DNA from: Planctomycetaceae bacterium
GTDB taxonomy: Bacteria; Planctomycetota; Planctomycetia; Pirellulales; Thermoguttaceae
Direction of reading: 5' to 3'
Length of the DNA stretch: 6,100 nucleotides
Assembly (NCBI GenBank): GCA_031274385.1
Contig: JAISQH010000009.1
Span: 1 to 6,100 of the forward strand
Shown here in pieces: positions 6,079-6,100 of this stretch. How positions within the stretch are numbered: the stretch's first letter is position 1; every line of letters starts with the position of its first letter. Under the pieces are notes generated by a model, which was not told the origin of the DNA, did not search any database, and saw only the letters and a list, made by a program, of their open reading frames with translations. A program made the position numbers and the translations under genes.

Positions 6079-6093
6079 AACTCCTACGGAGTT
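6079..6093. repeat. Hairpin A, copy 4, inverted orientation (AACTCC-TAC-GGAGTT)
   Basis: Six-base arms surround a TAC loop, preceded by TATCAAAATTG and followed by GTTTTA. It mirrors copy 1 across the centre of the composite element and closes the element at the window edge. Confidence 0.8.
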
Positions 6094-6100
6094 GTTTTAG

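Larger units (their letters stand above)
5857..6099. repeat. Composite palindromic element: large interrupted inverted repeat made of two hairpin types (A and B)
   Basis: The arms 5857-5920 and 6035-6099 are inverted copies of one module: TAAAACAACTCCG, then GGAGTTCAATTT, GATAACCCCGTGCAA, and GCAGCACGGGGTAAG. They differ mainly in the loop sequences. A second inverted pair lies inside (A copies at 5938-5954 and 6002-6018), so the whole element is symmetric about position 5978. The order is A, B, A, centre, A', B', A'. No protein frame spans it. The pattern resembles REP/BIME-style extragenic palindromes, which in other bacteria are moved by IS200-like (RAYT) transposases. That parallel is inference and no such gene is in view. 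The element reaches almost exactly to the window edge and may continue. Confidence 0.75.

Noticed and set aside
5857..6099. CRISPR array
   Set aside because: The repeats are short palindromes in alternating orientation with irregular spacing and two different hairpin types, without uniform repeats or spacers, and no cas gene is present.

Overview
The window most likely comes from a member of the Planctomycetes. The basis is the 1658-residue protein on the minus strand. It carries sequence signatures I associate with a family of very large planctomycetal proteins that have a prepilin-like N-terminus: an SFHRPQL-type segment, a DNDGDGIADGIWLDVG-type segment, a LDMDGRLNVNVHG-type segment, GKINLNTA, TTRSNVFAVWMTIGYFE, and an HRAFYLIDRS..GF ending. 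The balanced to AT-leaning composition and the fragment of a PD-(D/E)XK 'transposase-like' nuclease would fit a gut- or anaerobe-associated lineage, but that is inference and no composition was computed.

Layout. Every gene I can support is on the minus strand, so transcription runs right to left. Reading that way, 6100-5540 is a gene-free region of about 560 bases. It holds a composite palindromic element of about 240 bp at the right edge, a quiet AT-rich stretch, a candidate sigma-70-type promoter, and a TTAATAG heptamer array that runs directly into a strong Shine-Dalgarno site. The single large gene (5538-562) fills more than 80% of the window. Downstream of it (561-342) is an intergenic patch containing a weak terminator candidate, two degenerate copies of a C/T- and GCG-rich motif, and a 24-bp inverted repeat built from 9-bp units. 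A 66-residue coiled-coil ORF (341-141) and the first 33 codons of a PDDEXK_2/Rpn-like nuclease (99-1, cut by the window edge) follow.

How the parts relate. The large protein is best read as a secreted or pilus-tip-like component: a greatly expanded relative of the type II secretion minor pseudopilin GspK. It has a short cytoplasmic leader, a cleavable G|V prepilin site without Glu at +5, one transmembrane helix and roughly 1600 extracytoplasmic residues. The coiled-coil ORF and the nuclease start are only 41 nt apart in the same direction and may be one transcription unit. The usual family order is nuclease domain first and EKEQ-type coiled coil last, so the small ORF may be the tail of a decayed upstream copy. 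There is no evidence that the nuclease region and the large gene cooperate. I see no CRISPR array, RNA gene, complete insertion sequence or defence cassette. The least explained parts are the palindromic element and the giant GspK-like protein.
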